A stretch of DNA of 64,000 nucleotides, taken from the NCBI RefSeq assembly GCF_000484635.1, contig NZ_AXVM01000006.1, positions 62,001 to 126,000 of the forward strand. Reading direction: 5' to 3'. The stretch is from Comamonas badia DSM 17552. GTDB lineage: Bacteria; Pseudomonadota; Gammaproteobacteria; Burkholderiales; Burkholderiaceae_C. The notes beneath the pieces are model-generated. The model saw nothing but the letters and a program-made list of their open reading frames with translations. It ran no database searches and had not been told where the DNA came from. Positions 54,584 to 63,359 of the stretch are shown in pieces (position 1 is the stretch's first letter; the number at the start of each line of letters is the position of its first letter). The position numbers and the translations under genes are program-made.

Positions 54584-55501
54584 ATGCCGCACGCTACGCC
54601 CGCGCCTGTCGAAGACGCCACCCTGCCGACCCACTTGGGCGTTATCCAAGCGAGAGGGCCGGATGCGGCCGATTTTCTGCACAGCCAGTTGACGCAGGAC
54701 ATGCTGCATCTGGGCGCCGGCCAGGCGCGCCTGGCCGCCTACCTCTCTCCCAAAGGCCGTGTGCTCGCCAGCTTCCTCGTGCTGCGCACGGACCCGCAGG
54801 AATTCCTGCTGGTATGCCACCGCAGCGTGCTGGCCAGCACGCTCAAGCGCCTTGCGCTGTTTACGCTGCACGCACAGCTGACGCTGCACGACGCCACGGA
54901 AGGCATGCAGCTCTTGGGCTTGCTGGGCGGCACCGCACAGTCGCTGCTGCCTGCCGGTGCCAATCCCGGCCTCTGTCAAACGCTTGGCAGCGCCCACGCT
55001 GTGGCGCTGCATCCAGCGGATGGCTGCATGCGTGCGCTGTGGCTCGCACCCGCTGGCAAACCTCCTCCTGCGGCACCTGCTGGCGATGCGGCGCAGTGGC
55101 TTTGGAGCGAAGTGCGCAGCGGGGTGGTGACGATCAGCCAGCCGGTCGCCAATGCCTTCGTGCCGCAGATGCTGAACCTCGAATCCGTGGGCGCCGTGGA
55201 TTTTCACAAAGGCTGCTATCCCGGGCAGGAGGTGGTGGCGCGCAGCCAGTTTCGCGGCAGCGTCAAGCGCCGCACCTATCTGGCACACAGCCAGGGCGCG
55301 CTCGCCGTGGGCGACACCATTTTCCGCGCAGAGGACAGCGTAGGCACGGTGGTGCAGGCAGCCCCATCGCCCCATGGCGGCCACGCTGCCCTGGTCGTGC
55401 TGCCAATCGATGGCACGGAGGGCGAACTGCGCACTGCGCCATCCAACGGTGCGCTGCTGCAGATCAAGCCCCTGCCCTACACCTTGGCAGCCGGCCTCTG
55501 A
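54584..55501 (+). CDS. ygfZ: Folate-binding protein YgfZ
   Basis: Tetrahydrofolate-dependent Fe-S cluster maintenance protein related to GcvT; 305 residues. DAADFLHSQLTQDM (about 27-40), YLSPKGRVLASFLVL and the YgfZ signature KGCYPGQEVVARSQFRG near 213-229, with its redox Cys, are clear. It is divergent from mltG. The ATG at 54584 is 45 bases from the mltG start; the ribosome binding site is weak. Confidence 0.95.
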   Translation: MPHATPAPVEDATLPTHLGVIQARGPDAADFLHSQLTQDMLHLGAGQARLAAYLSPKGRVLASFLVLRTDPQEFLLVCHRSVLASTLKRLALFTLHAQLTLHDATEGMQLLGLLGGTAQSLLPAGANPGLCQTLGSAHAVALHPADGCMRALWLAPAGKPPPAAPAGDAAQWLWSEVRSGVVTISQPVANAFVPQMLNLESVGAVDFHKGCYPGQEVVARSQFRGSVKRRTYLAHSQGALAVGDTIFRAEDSVGTVVQAAPSPHGGHAALVVLPIDGTEGELRTAPSNGALLQIKPLPYTLAAGL

Positions 55502-55511
55502 CGGCACGGTC

Positions 55512-56237
55512 TCAATCGTCGGGGAACTCCCACTTCTGCGCGCTGGCGCCCGCCAGTTCCTGCACGCGCTTCTCGTCCCGGCCGAATTCCGCGGCCGGGC
55601 CGCTGTACGTGATGGTGCCGCGATCCAGGACGTAAGCCCTGTCGGCAATCTCGGTGGCCGCACGCACGTTCTGCTCGATGAGCAGCACCGAGGTGCCGGC
55701 GTTGCGCGCCGCGACAATCACCTTGAAGACGTTCTGCACGATGATGGGCGCCAGCCCCTGCGAAGGCTCGTCGAGCAGCAGCAGCCTGGGATTGAGCAGC
55801 AGCGCACGGGCGATGGAGAGCATTTCCTGCTCGCCTCCTGATAGCTGCCGCCCCATGTGGCGCTTGCGCTCCGCGAGCCTTGGGAACAACTCGTAGACGC
55901 GGGCAATGTTCCAGTGCCCTGGCCGATCCATCGGCACCTTCAGATTTTCCTCCACCGTCAGATGGGAAAACACGCGCCGCCCTTCGGGCACGAACCCCAC
56001 GCCCAGCTGGGCAATGCGAAACGAGGGTAGCTGCGTGGATTCGGTCCCGAATATCTTCACCTGGCCCGATCGCGCCGGGGTGAGCCCCATGATGCTGCGC
56101 AGGGTGGTGGACTTGCCCGCGCCATTGCGGCCCAGCAGCGTCACCAGCTCGCCCTCGCCGACTTCCAGGTCCACGCCATGCAGCACATGGCTCTTGCCGT
56201 AGAAGGTGTTCAGTTGATGGACTTCAAGTGCCTTCAC
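55512..56237 (-). CDS. Liv-type ABC transporter ATP-binding protein (LivF-like, second cluster)
   Basis: Cytoplasmic ATPase, 241 residues. Walker A GRNGAGKST near 38, signature LSGGEQEMLSIARAL near 136, Walker B LLLLDEPSQGLAP near 160. The GTG at 56237 lies inside the 3' end of livG and gives the family start VKALEVHQLNTFYG; a TTG four codons earlier is an alternative. It is last in the second transporter operon. Confidence 0.94.
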   Translation of the reverse strand: MKALEVHQLNTFYGKSHVLHGVDLEVGEGELVTLLGRNGAGKSTTLRSIMGLTPARSGQVKIFGTESTQLPSFRIAQLGVGFVPEGRRVFSHLTVEENLKVPMDRPGHWNIARVYELFPRLAERKRHMGRQLSGGEQEMLSIARALLLNPRLLLLDEPSQGLAPIIVQNVFKVIVAARNAGTSVLLIEQNVRAATEIADRAYVLDRGTITYSGPAAEFGRDEKRVQELAGASAQKWEFPDD

Positions 56238-56982
56238 GCTTTTCCCCAAGGTAGGCCACTTGCACCTTTTCGCTTGCGGCTATTTCGTCCGGCGTGCCCC
56301 GGTCGAGCACTTCGCCCTCTGCCAGCACGGTGATGCGGTCAGCCAGATTGAAGATCACGCGCATGTCGTGCTCGACGAGAACAATGGTGAGCTTGTGCTT
56401 GCGATGCAGCCGCCGGATCAGCACCGCCGTGTCGAAGGTCTCCTTGGTTCCCATCCCCGCCGCGGGCTCATCGAGCAGCAGCAGCTTGGGGTTGGTCGCC
56501 AGCGCCATCATGATTTCCGTCGTGCGCTGATCGCCATGCGACAGCTCGCCCACATTGCGGTCGGCATTGGCGCCCAGGGCACCCAGCTCCAGCAGTTCGT
56601 CCACACGCGCCTCGGTGGCCGCGGTCTGCCCGCGCCTGCTGAACAGCTGCAGCCGCAGGCCCTGCGTGATCTCCACCGCGATGCGCAGGTTCTGGCGCAC
56701 CGAAAGCTCAGGAAACACTTCGGTGATCTGAAAGGTGCGCGCCATGCCCATGCCGACGCGTTCGTTCGGCGGTACTGCCGTGACATCGACGCCATCAAAC
56801 CAGATGCTGCCGGCCGTCGGCCGGTAAAAGCCGCTGATCATGTTGAAGAACGTCGTCTTGCCCGCTCCGTTGGGGCCGATGATGGCGTGCAGCTCACCGG
56901 GCTCGACGCTGAGGGAGACATCCTTGACGGCGGCCAGCTCGCCGAAGCGTTGCGTGACGCTGCGCACTTCAAGCAGGCTCAT
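56224..56982 (-). CDS. Liv-type ABC transporter ATP-binding protein (LivG-like, second cluster)
   Basis: Cytoplasmic ATPase, 252 residues. Walker A GPNGAGKTT near 37-45, ARTFQITEVFPELSVRQNLR (LivG Q-loop region), signature LSHGDQRTTEIMMALA (variant LSHGDQR, usual for LivG) near 150, Walker B LLLLDEPAAGMG. The start overlaps livM by ATGA and the end overlaps livF by 14 bases. Confidence 0.95.
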   Translation of the reverse strand: MSLLEVRSVTQRFGELAAVKDVSLSVEPGELHAIIGPNGAGKTTFFNMISGFYRPTAGSIWFDGVDVTAVPPNERVGMGMARTFQITEVFPELSVRQNLRIAVEITQGLRLQLFSRRGQTAATEARVDELLELGALGANADRNVGELSHGDQRTTEIMMALATNPKLLLLDEPAAGMGTKETFDTAVLIRRLHRKHKLTIVLVEHDMRVIFNLADRITVLAEGEVLDRGTPDEIAASEKVQVAYLGEKREGT

Positions 56983-57929
56983 GATGCTTTCCTCTGCAGG
57001 AGCCCGGCGATGCCGCGCGGCAGGAACAGCACGACCAGCACGAACAGCAGGCCGATGTAGAACATCCAGTTGTCGGTGATGCTGGAGAGCGAATCCTGGG
57101 CCACCACGAAAATCGCCGCGCCCAGCAAGGGCCCCCAGAAGGAGCGCATGCCGCCGATCACCGCCATAAGCACGAAGTCGCCCGATTGCGTCCAGTGCAG
57201 ATCGTGCGGGTTGACGAAGTTGTTGAGCAGGCCATAGAGCGAGCCCGCCACCGAGACGAACAGGCATGAAATCGTGTAGGCGATCCACACATGGCGATTG
57301 CCGGGAATGCCCAGAAAGGTGGCGCGCCGCTCGTTCTCGCGCATGGCCAGCATGGAACGGCCGAACGGAGAACGCAGCACGATACCCATCAGCACGGCGG
57401 CGCTGGCAAAGACGGCGAGCACGAAGTAGTAGAAGGTCGCGCTCGACGGCAAGTCGATCTGGCCGAAGCCGAAGTTGATCGGTAATCGCTGAAAAGTCAG
57501 CCCGTTGTCGCCGCCGGTGACGGCATTCCAGCGAAACGCGATGAAGAAAAACACCTGCCCGAAGGCGATCGTCGCCAGGGCAAAGTAGATTTTGCGCAGG
57601 CGCGACAGCAGATAGCCGATCAGCGCCCCGGCGGCCGTGCCCACGATGATGCCCGCCAGCAGCCCCACGGGCGTGCTGGGCACCAGGTGTTTCATGATGA
57701 GCCCGGTGGCATAGGCGGCCACGCCAAAGTAGGCGGCATGCCCGAACGCGTTGATGCCGGAATGCCCTACCAGCAGATTGGTCGCCATGGCCGCCAGCCC
57801 TATCACCAGCACGCGGGAGGCAAGATCCACATAGCCACCCACGGCCGCCACCCATAGCGGTATGGTCAGCAGCACCAGCCAGAGCAGGGCTACCAGGACG
57901 AGATTGGGGGAGTTCGGACGGTGGATCAC
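56979..57929 (-). CDS. Liv-type ABC transporter permease (LivM-like, second cluster)
   Basis: Inner-membrane permease, 316 residues with about nine helices. VGHSGINAFGHAAYFGVAAY near 50-70 and the coupling region MAVIGGMRSFWGPLLGAAIF near 255-275 are LivM hallmarks. The GTG at 57929 overlaps the livH stop (GTGA). Unlike the first cluster, permease and ATPase are separate genes here. Confidence 0.94.
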   Translation of the reverse strand: MIHRPNSPNLVLVALLWLVLLTIPLWVAAVGGYVDLASRVLVIGLAAMATNLLVGHSGINAFGHAAYFGVAAYATGLIMKHLVPSTPVGLLAGIIVGTAAGALIGYLLSRLRKIYFALATIAFGQVFFFIAFRWNAVTGGDNGLTFQRLPINFGFGQIDLPSSATFYYFVLAVFASAAVLMGIVLRSPFGRSMLAMRENERRATFLGIPGNRHVWIAYTISCLFVSVAGSLYGLLNNFVNPHDLHWTQSGDFVLMAVIGGMRSFWGPLLGAAIFVVAQDSLSSITDNWMFYIGLLFVLVVLFLPRGIAGLLQRKAS

Positions 57930-58798
57930 AGCTTGGTCCCGCCTTCCTCGCCAAACAGGCCGTAGGGGCGGAACAGCAGCACCAGCGCCATCATCACGTA
58001 GATGGTGGCCTCCGACGCGGACGGAAAGAACACCGTCACCACGCCCGCCGCCACGCCGATCAGCAAGCCGCCGAAGAGCGTGCCGACCAGGCTGCCCAGC
58101 CCCCCTACGATGACCGCCACGAAGCTGGGCATGATGAGCTGGTCGCCGATCGTCGGCGTGAGCCCCAGCATGCCGGCCGCGAGCACTCCGGCCAGCCCCG
58201 CAAAGAAGATGCCCAGGCCGAAATTGAGGTTGCGCAGGATGCGCACATCCACGCCCAGCGCCGAGACCATTTCAAGATCCAGCGTACCGGCCCGGATGCG
58301 CATGCCCAGGCGCGTCTTCTTCAGGATCAGGAACAGCGCAGCCACCACCACCGCAACCAGCACCACCATGAAGACCCGGTAGCCGGTCAGGAAGAACAGC
58401 GTCGAGCTGAGTGGCGATTGCAGCACCTCAGGCACCTTGAAAGGCAAGCCCTGCGCACCCCAGATCATGCGCACTGAATCCTGGATGACAAACGCCAGGC
58501 CAAAGGTCAGCAGCAGGCCGTAAAGCGGGTCACGGCTGTAGAGTGGCCGGATCAGCACCCGCTCCACCACAATGCCTATCAAGGCCGTCAGGAACGGAGA
58601 TATGAGGAGAGCACCCCAGAACCCCAGGTAGGGCTGCAGCGTATAGCCCAGGTAGGCACCGACGGCCAGGAAGCCTCCGTGGGCGAAATTGATGACATTC
58701 GTCAGGTTGATGATGAGGGACAAGCCCAGCGCCATCAGCGCATAAAAGGCGCCGATCACCAGGCCATTGAAGATGTTCAGAAGTACCAGTTGGGTCAC
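57926..58798 (-). CDS. Liv-type ABC transporter permease (LivH-like, second cluster)
   Basis: Inner-membrane permease, 290 residues. LLNIFNGLVIGAFYALMALG and NVINFAHGGFLAVGAYLGY near the N-terminus and FVAVIVGGLGSLVGTLFGG near 225 match LivH. The GTG at 58798 is preferred over GTG at 58819 because GGAG lies about seven bases upstream and it begins the first helix. It follows the binding-protein gene after 123 bases, which hold no clear gene. Confidence 0.94.
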   Translation of the reverse strand: MTQLVLLNIFNGLVIGAFYALMALGLSLIINLTNVINFAHGGFLAVGAYLGYTLQPYLGFWGALLISPFLTALIGIVVERVLIRPLYSRDPLYGLLLTFGLAFVIQDSVRMIWGAQGLPFKVPEVLQSPLSSTLFFLTGYRVFMVVLVAVVVAALFLILKKTRLGMRIRAGTLDLEMVSALGVDVRILRNLNFGLGIFFAGLAGVLAAGMLGLTPTIGDQLIMPSFVAVIVGGLGSLVGTLFGGLLIGVAAGVVTVFFPSASEATIYVMMALVLLFRPYGLFGEEGGTKL

Positions 58799-58921
58799 GC
58801 GGGCTCTCCATCCGACCACGCCGCGTGCGGCCTGCCATGCATCCGGCAGATTCGCTGCGGCACAAGACGGCTCCCGCGCGGCAATCGGCGCGGGAGCCGT
58901 CGGCTCAATGGCTTGTGGCGC

Positions 58922-60184
58922 TCAACTGGGCCAGGTCATCCGGCATCCGGTCTCCTCGACCGTCGGCGCAATGGTCTTGCTCTCGATGACTTCATCGATC
59001 TTGAAAAGATCGTCGGGCGCGCTGCCCGTGGCCTGCGCATGCCCCGCCCAGAGCGTGCCGATCAGGAGATGCTGATCGGCACGGAAGGTGGCCGGATGCG
59101 GCTGCAGCGCCACCTCCGGCGGCAACGTGAAACCGTTCAACGCCTTTGCCATCTTCACCGGCACCAGGGACTTGGCGGTGTTGGCCGCCAGCGCGCAGGC
59201 ATGGATGGCGGTGAAGCCAAACCAGGTACGCGCCGTAGGCACGCGGCCGGTCTTCTTCTTGATGGCCTCCGTGAACGCCTGCACATGCGCCACGCCGGGC
59301 TGGTTCCAGTACCACTCGATCACCCAGTTGCCGATGCGCGCGTTCTCCGGCAGCGCCTCCAGCGTTTCCAGCTCGATGTTGGCGCCAGCGATGTGGAATT
59401 TCTTGTCCAGCCCGAACTGCACCGCCTGCTTGAGCACATTGGTCTGGTCTTCGCCGTTTTGCAGGATGACGATGACATCCGGGCTAGCCGCCTGCGCCTT
59501 GATCAGGTAGGAGGAATATTCGGTGGTTCCCAATGGGATCAGGTCGGTGCCCACATTGGTCGCGCCCAGTTTCTTGAGGTTGACGTTGTAGGCCTCCAGC
59601 AGCCCGTGGCCGAAGGCGTAATCGGGCACGAGGAAGTAGAACTTCTTGCCAAAGCGCTTGACCAGCGACGGCGCAATCGCGTTGACCAGCAGGGTGGTGG
59701 AGGGGTCCACCTGAAACACGTTCCAGTGGCATTCCTTGCCGGTGATCGGATCGGCGTGGCCGCCCGGGTCCATCAGGAAAACCCCTTTTTCATAGGCCAC
59801 GGCCGACATCGCCATGGTGAGCCCCGAGTTGACGTTGCCCACCAGAAAATCCACCTTGTCGCGATCGATCAGCTTGCGCGCCTTCTGCACGGCGACGCCT
59901 GCGTCACCGCTGGTGGAGTCTTCGACGATCAGCTTGGCCGGCCGCCCAAGAATGCCGCCCTTGGCATTGATCTGCTCGACGGCGAGTTCCATGCCATGCA
60001 GTTCATTGCGCCCCGTGATGGCATAGGTGCCTGTCAGCGGGTTGTCCACCCCGAGCTTCACCGGCTGGTCGCCCTGGGCCTGCACGATGGCCGGGAAACC
60101 CATAGACATGCCACCCAGGGCTGCCGTGGTCTGCAGGATTTTGCGGCGCGTGATGGCTGCAAAAGAGGCTTTGTCCATGCTCAT
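58922..60184 (-). CDS. Liv/amide-type ABC transporter substrate-binding protein, Tat-like signal (second cluster)
   Basis: Periplasmic type I binding protein, 420 residues. The signal (about 1-36) has ITRRKILQTTAALGGMSMGF, a convincing twin-arginine core, with cleavage after VQAQG. The mature part begins VKLGVDNPLTGTYAITGRNE. The ATG at 60184 has GGAGAAG seven bases upstream. First gene of the second operon; the ligand is unknown. Both complete clusters have Tat-like receptors, whereas the orphan receptor at 5480 has a Sec signal. Confidence 0.9.
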   Translation of the reverse strand: MSMDKASFAAITRRKILQTTAALGGMSMGFPAIVQAQGDQPVKLGVDNPLTGTYAITGRNELHGMELAVEQINAKGGILGRPAKLIVEDSTSGDAGVAVQKARKLIDRDKVDFLVGNVNSGLTMAMSAVAYEKGVFLMDPGGHADPITGKECHWNVFQVDPSTTLLVNAIAPSLVKRFGKKFYFLVPDYAFGHGLLEAYNVNLKKLGATNVGTDLIPLGTTEYSSYLIKAQAASPDVIVILQNGEDQTNVLKQAVQFGLDKKFHIAGANIELETLEALPENARIGNWVIEWYWNQPGVAHVQAFTEAIKKKTGRVPTARTWFGFTAIHACALAANTAKSLVPVKMAKALNGFTLPPEVALQPHPATFRADQHLLIGTLWAGHAQATGSAPDDLFKIDEVIESKTIAPTVEETGCRMTWPS

Positions 60185-60320
60185 GTGTCTTCTCCGATCC
60201 ATTGAATGGTTCATGTGAAGAGGTGTGCACGCTGATTGGGCGTGTGCGCCCCATGCCGTGCCCACACGCTGGAAAGTCCCAGTGGCAGACGGACGCAGTA
60301 TCTGCCGTCACATCGCACCG
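60185..60320 (-). other. Spacer between the thioesterase-GNAT gene and the second liv operon
   Basis: On the minus strand it contains GCGTGTG/CACACGC and GGCAGA/TCTGCC inverted pairs, neither followed by a T-run. It may hold the promoter of the liv operon; I could not pick boxes with confidence. Confidence 0.4.
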
Positions 60321-61208
60321 TCAATGCTGGATTACCCGATCGTCCCAGCGCAGCATTTTGCGCATGGTGATATGGGCTATGCCCGCTTCGTCAAACACCT
60401 CGCCCTCAGCGACAAAACCCGCACGCCGATAAAAGCCTTCCGCATGGCACTGGGCATGCAGCAGCACACTGGCATCGCCCCGTCCCTGCGCGGCCCGCAC
60501 CAGCGCCTCCAGCAGCAGCCGTCCCCAGCGCTGGCCACGCAAGGCACGCGCCACGGCCATGCGGCCGACGCGGGCTTCGCCGTCTTGCGCGGGCAGCAGG
60601 CGTCCGGTAGCAACGGCCACGCCCAGGCGATTGAAGGCCACCGCATGCACCGCCACACGATCAAGTGCATCCATTTCGACCTCGGGCGCAACCCCCTGCT
60701 CCTGCACGAAAACAGCCGTACGAAGCGGGGTGGCAGCCGCGCCCAGTTCCTGCCAGCTACCGACACGCAGCTCGGCCATCTCGTTGCCGGCTTCAAAACT
60801 CTCGATCACCGCACGCAGCGCGGGCGGCACATCCTTCTTGGTCTGCGTGGCCGGGTCGGCAAAGACGTAGATCAGCTCCACCGCGACCAGCAGCGCAGCA
60901 CCGCGAAAGATGCCGCATTCAAACACCATGGAGCTCGCTCCGATGCGCACGCAGCGCATGCCCACATCGATGATGTCATCCAGCAGCGCCGAGGCGTGGT
61001 ATTCCACGCTCGCCTTCTTCAGGTATACATCGCCGCCCAGAGCATGCATGGTGGCTTCATAGGGCAGTGCCAGCGCGCGCCAGTATTCGGTCATGGCGCA
61101 GTCCGCGTAAGTGAGGTAATGCGCATTGAAAACAATGCGCTGCTGGTCGATTTCAGACCAACGCACGCGCAGACGCAGGTGGCAACGGTAATCGCGAGGG
61201 GTTTTCAT
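60321..61208 (-). CDS. Fused acyl-CoA thioesterase (hotdog) and GNAT acetyltransferase
   Basis: A 295-residue two-domain protein. Residues about 1-135 are a YbgC/FadM-like hotdog thioesterase: RVRWSEIDQQRIVFNAHYLT and AMTEYWRAL, then VEYHASALLDDIIDVGMRC. Residues about 150-295 are a GNAT domain of the ElaA/YjcF type: LRTAVFVQEQGVAPEVEMDA, ATGRLLPAQDG, VGRMAVARALRGQRWGRLLL (acetyl-CoA pyrophosphate loop RGQRWG), FYRRAGFVAEGEVFDEAGIA. The two activities would act on an acyl-CoA and an acetyl-CoA, but substrates are unknown. The start overlaps the upstream hydrolase stop (ATGA), so they are coupled. Confidence 0.88.
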   Translation of the reverse strand: MKTPRDYRCHLRLRVRWSEIDQQRIVFNAHYLTYADCAMTEYWRALALPYEATMHALGGDVYLKKASVEYHASALLDDIIDVGMRCVRIGASSMVFECGIFRGAALLVAVELIYVFADPATQTKKDVPPALRAVIESFEAGNEMAELRVGSWQELGAAATPLRTAVFVQEQGVAPEVEMDALDRVAVHAVAFNRLGVAVATGRLLPAQDGEARVGRMAVARALRGQRWGRLLLEALVRAAQGRGDASVLLHAQCHAEGFYRRAGFVAEGEVFDEAGIAHITMRKMLRWDDRVIQH

Positions 61209-62179
61209 GGTGCTTGCTCCAGTCCAAAAGCCTTGCGCAGCGCACGCGCGGCATCGCGATGCGCCTGGCGCGCCTGAGGCAGCGCGCGGCCCATCTTGAT
61301 GAATTCGTGCGTCACGCCGCGGTAGATGTCCAGGTCCACCGCCACGCCTGCCATCCGCAGCCGATCCGCCCAGGCAATACCTTCATCGACCAGCGGATCG
61401 AGCTCCGCCAGACCGATCCACGCGGGCGCCACGCCATCGACATCGGGCGCGAGCAGGGGGGCAAAACGCCAATCCTCGCGCTGGCTCTCGTCGATGTAAT
61501 TGGCAAAGAACCAGTCAATCTCGGCCTTGCCCAGAATGGGACCGTGCGCAAAACGGGCATGCGAGGCGGTTTCCTGGTGCGCCGCAGTGCCGGGATAGAA
61601 AAGCAGTTGCAACGCCAGCTGGAGCCCGGCATCGCGCGCCATGAGGGCGCCGGCGGCCGCCAGCGTGCCGCCGGCACTGTCGCCGCCGATGGCAATGCGC
61701 GCCGGGTCCAGCCACAAATTCCGGGCGCTTTCTGACAGCCAGGCCAGCGCATCCCAGGTGTCGTTGCTCGCCACCGGAAAGCGGTGCTCCGGCGCCAATC
61801 TGTACTCCAGCGACAACACCGCAGCGCCGCTCAGATGGGCCAGTTCGCGGCACAACACGTCGTGCGTGGCGATGCTGCCTATCGTGAATCCTCCGCCATG
61901 CAGGTACAGCAGCACTGGCGCCACGCCCTCCTGCGCGCCGCCATACAGCCGGGCAGGCATCAGTGCACCATCGCGCGCCGGGATGGCGAGTTCCTCCACC
62001 CGCGCCAGTTTTGCCGGCGTGATTTCCAGCACGCCAGAGCCTGCCGCGTACGCAGCGCGCGCAGCTTGTGGTGTCAATGTGTGCAACGGCGGGCGCGCAG
62101 CGCGGGCCATGCCCTGCACCACAGCGCGCATCTGTGGCGCCAGGGGCAAATCGGGGAATACGGCAGGTGCGTGGTTCAT
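61205..62179 (-). CDS. Alpha/beta hydrolase of the hormone-sensitive lipase family
   Basis: Cytosolic carboxylesterase-like protein, 324 residues. The oxyanion motif HGGGFTIGS is near residue 90, the nucleophile elbow GDSAGG near 165, the acidic residue in LDPLVDEG near 265 and the catalytic His in VTHEFIKMG near 293. This is the HSL/Est group, which hydrolyses short acyl esters. It lies between mscS (nine bases) and the thioesterase-GNAT gene, overlapping the latter by four bases. Confidence 0.93.
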   Translation of the reverse strand: MNHAPAVFPDLPLAPQMRAVVQGMARAARPPLHTLTPQAARAAYAAGSGVLEITPAKLARVEELAIPARDGALMPARLYGGAQEGVAPVLLYLHGGGFTIGSIATHDVLCRELAHLSGAAVLSLEYRLAPEHRFPVASNDTWDALAWLSESARNLWLDPARIAIGGDSAGGTLAAAGALMARDAGLQLALQLLFYPGTAAHQETASHARFAHGPILGKAEIDWFFANYIDESQREDWRFAPLLAPDVDGVAPAWIGLAELDPLVDEGIAWADRLRMAGVAVDLDIYRGVTHEFIKMGRALPQARQAHRDAARALRKAFGLEQAP

Positions 62180-62188
62180 GCGCGGGCC

Positions 62189-63253
62189 TCAAAGGGCGGT
62201 GCCATCATCGGAAGCGTGCAGCACGCGCGTCGGCGTGACGAGCCGCACTTGCAGCTGTTCGACCAAGGCAAGTATGGCGAGCGTGATGTGCTGCTGGGTA
62301 TCGCGATGCTGAACAAATTGCGGAGTCAGCACATACCAGACGAATTCATAGTCCAGCGAGGCATCCCCAAAGCCAATCAGGTGGCCGCGGTCAAAACGCA
62401 CCTTCGGTTCAGCCACGATGCGCTGGCGCACCTCCTCCACGATGCGCTCCGCCTTGCTGCGTGGCGTGTCGATCGCGATGCTCAGCCGGTAGGCCACGCG
62501 CCGCTCCTGCATGCGGGTGTAATTGCGCACCAGTTTGCCCAACAGCGCCGCATTGCCTATCGCGATTTCTTCGCCCGAAAGCGAACGCAGGCGCGTGCTT
62601 TTGATGCCCACGTGGCTCACGGTGCCTTCCACGGCATCGAAAGCGATGTATTCACCGACTTCAAATGGCTTGTCCAGCCCGATGCTGATGGACGCAAGCA
62701 GGTCTCCCAGCACGCTCTGCGCAGCCAGGGCCACGGCCACGCCGCCTATGCCCAGGCTGGCGATGAAGGCATTGACATTGATCCCCGCATTCGAAAGCAC
62801 CGCCAGCAGCAGCACCACCCAGACCACAAGCTGCGTGCTCCATTTGACGATCCCCAGCATGACGGGATTGCGCTGTGCGCCCTCGCGCTCGGCCAGATGC
62901 TCCAGCGAGCGCACCAGCAGGCGCGCGATCCACAGCGCCAGTTGCACACCGACCAGCACGTAAATGAGGTGCCCCAGCGCAGCATGGGCATCGTCCGGCA
63001 GGTGCAGCACACGCAAGGCAATGGCCAGCGACAGCAGCAGCAGCACCCAGCCGCGCGTGGCCTTGACGACCGCTGCCGCAATATTCAGCAACGGGCCTTG
63101 GGGGTAGGCCCGTGCCAGCCGAGCCAGATGCCTGCCGAGCACTACCGCCAGACCGTACACCAACCCATACGCCAGCAGCGCCAGCGCCAGCGCCACTCCC
63201 CACGACAGCGCCGTATGTCCCAGCCAACTCGATTGCTCCAACCACTGCTGCAC
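62189..63253 (-). CDS. MscS-family mechanosensitive channel protein
   Basis: Inner-membrane protein of 354 residues with about five helices. The pore-lining region ASLGIGGVAVALAAQSVLGD (near 165-185) and SISIGLDKPFEVGEYIAF with the following beta domain (VEGTVSHVGIKSTRLRSLSG) are the MscS hallmarks. It lacks a long extra N-terminal domain. The link to the hydrolase and thioesterase downstream looks operonic but is not explained functionally. Confidence 0.93.
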   Translation of the reverse strand: MQQWLEQSSWLGHTALSWGVALALALLAYGLVYGLAVVLGRHLARLARAYPQGPLLNIAAAVVKATRGWVLLLLSLAIALRVLHLPDDAHAALGHLIYVLVGVQLALWIARLLVRSLEHLAEREGAQRNPVMLGIVKWSTQLVVWVVLLLAVLSNAGINVNAFIASLGIGGVAVALAAQSVLGDLLASISIGLDKPFEVGEYIAFDAVEGTVSHVGIKSTRLRSLSGEEIAIGNAALLGKLVRNYTRMQERRVAYRLSIAIDTPRSKAERIVEEVRQRIVAEPKVRFDRGHLIGFGDASLDYEFVWYVLTPQFVQHRDTQQHITLAILALVEQLQVRLVTPTRVLHASDDGTAL

Positions 63254-63359
63254 GCATCACTCCTTCATCGGCATCGCTGCGTTCTTCTGGAGCACGCGCC
63301 GCACCTCGAAAAGCCCCACCACCGGCTGCCGCCAGGCTGTCACCCCGCGCACCTTCGCC

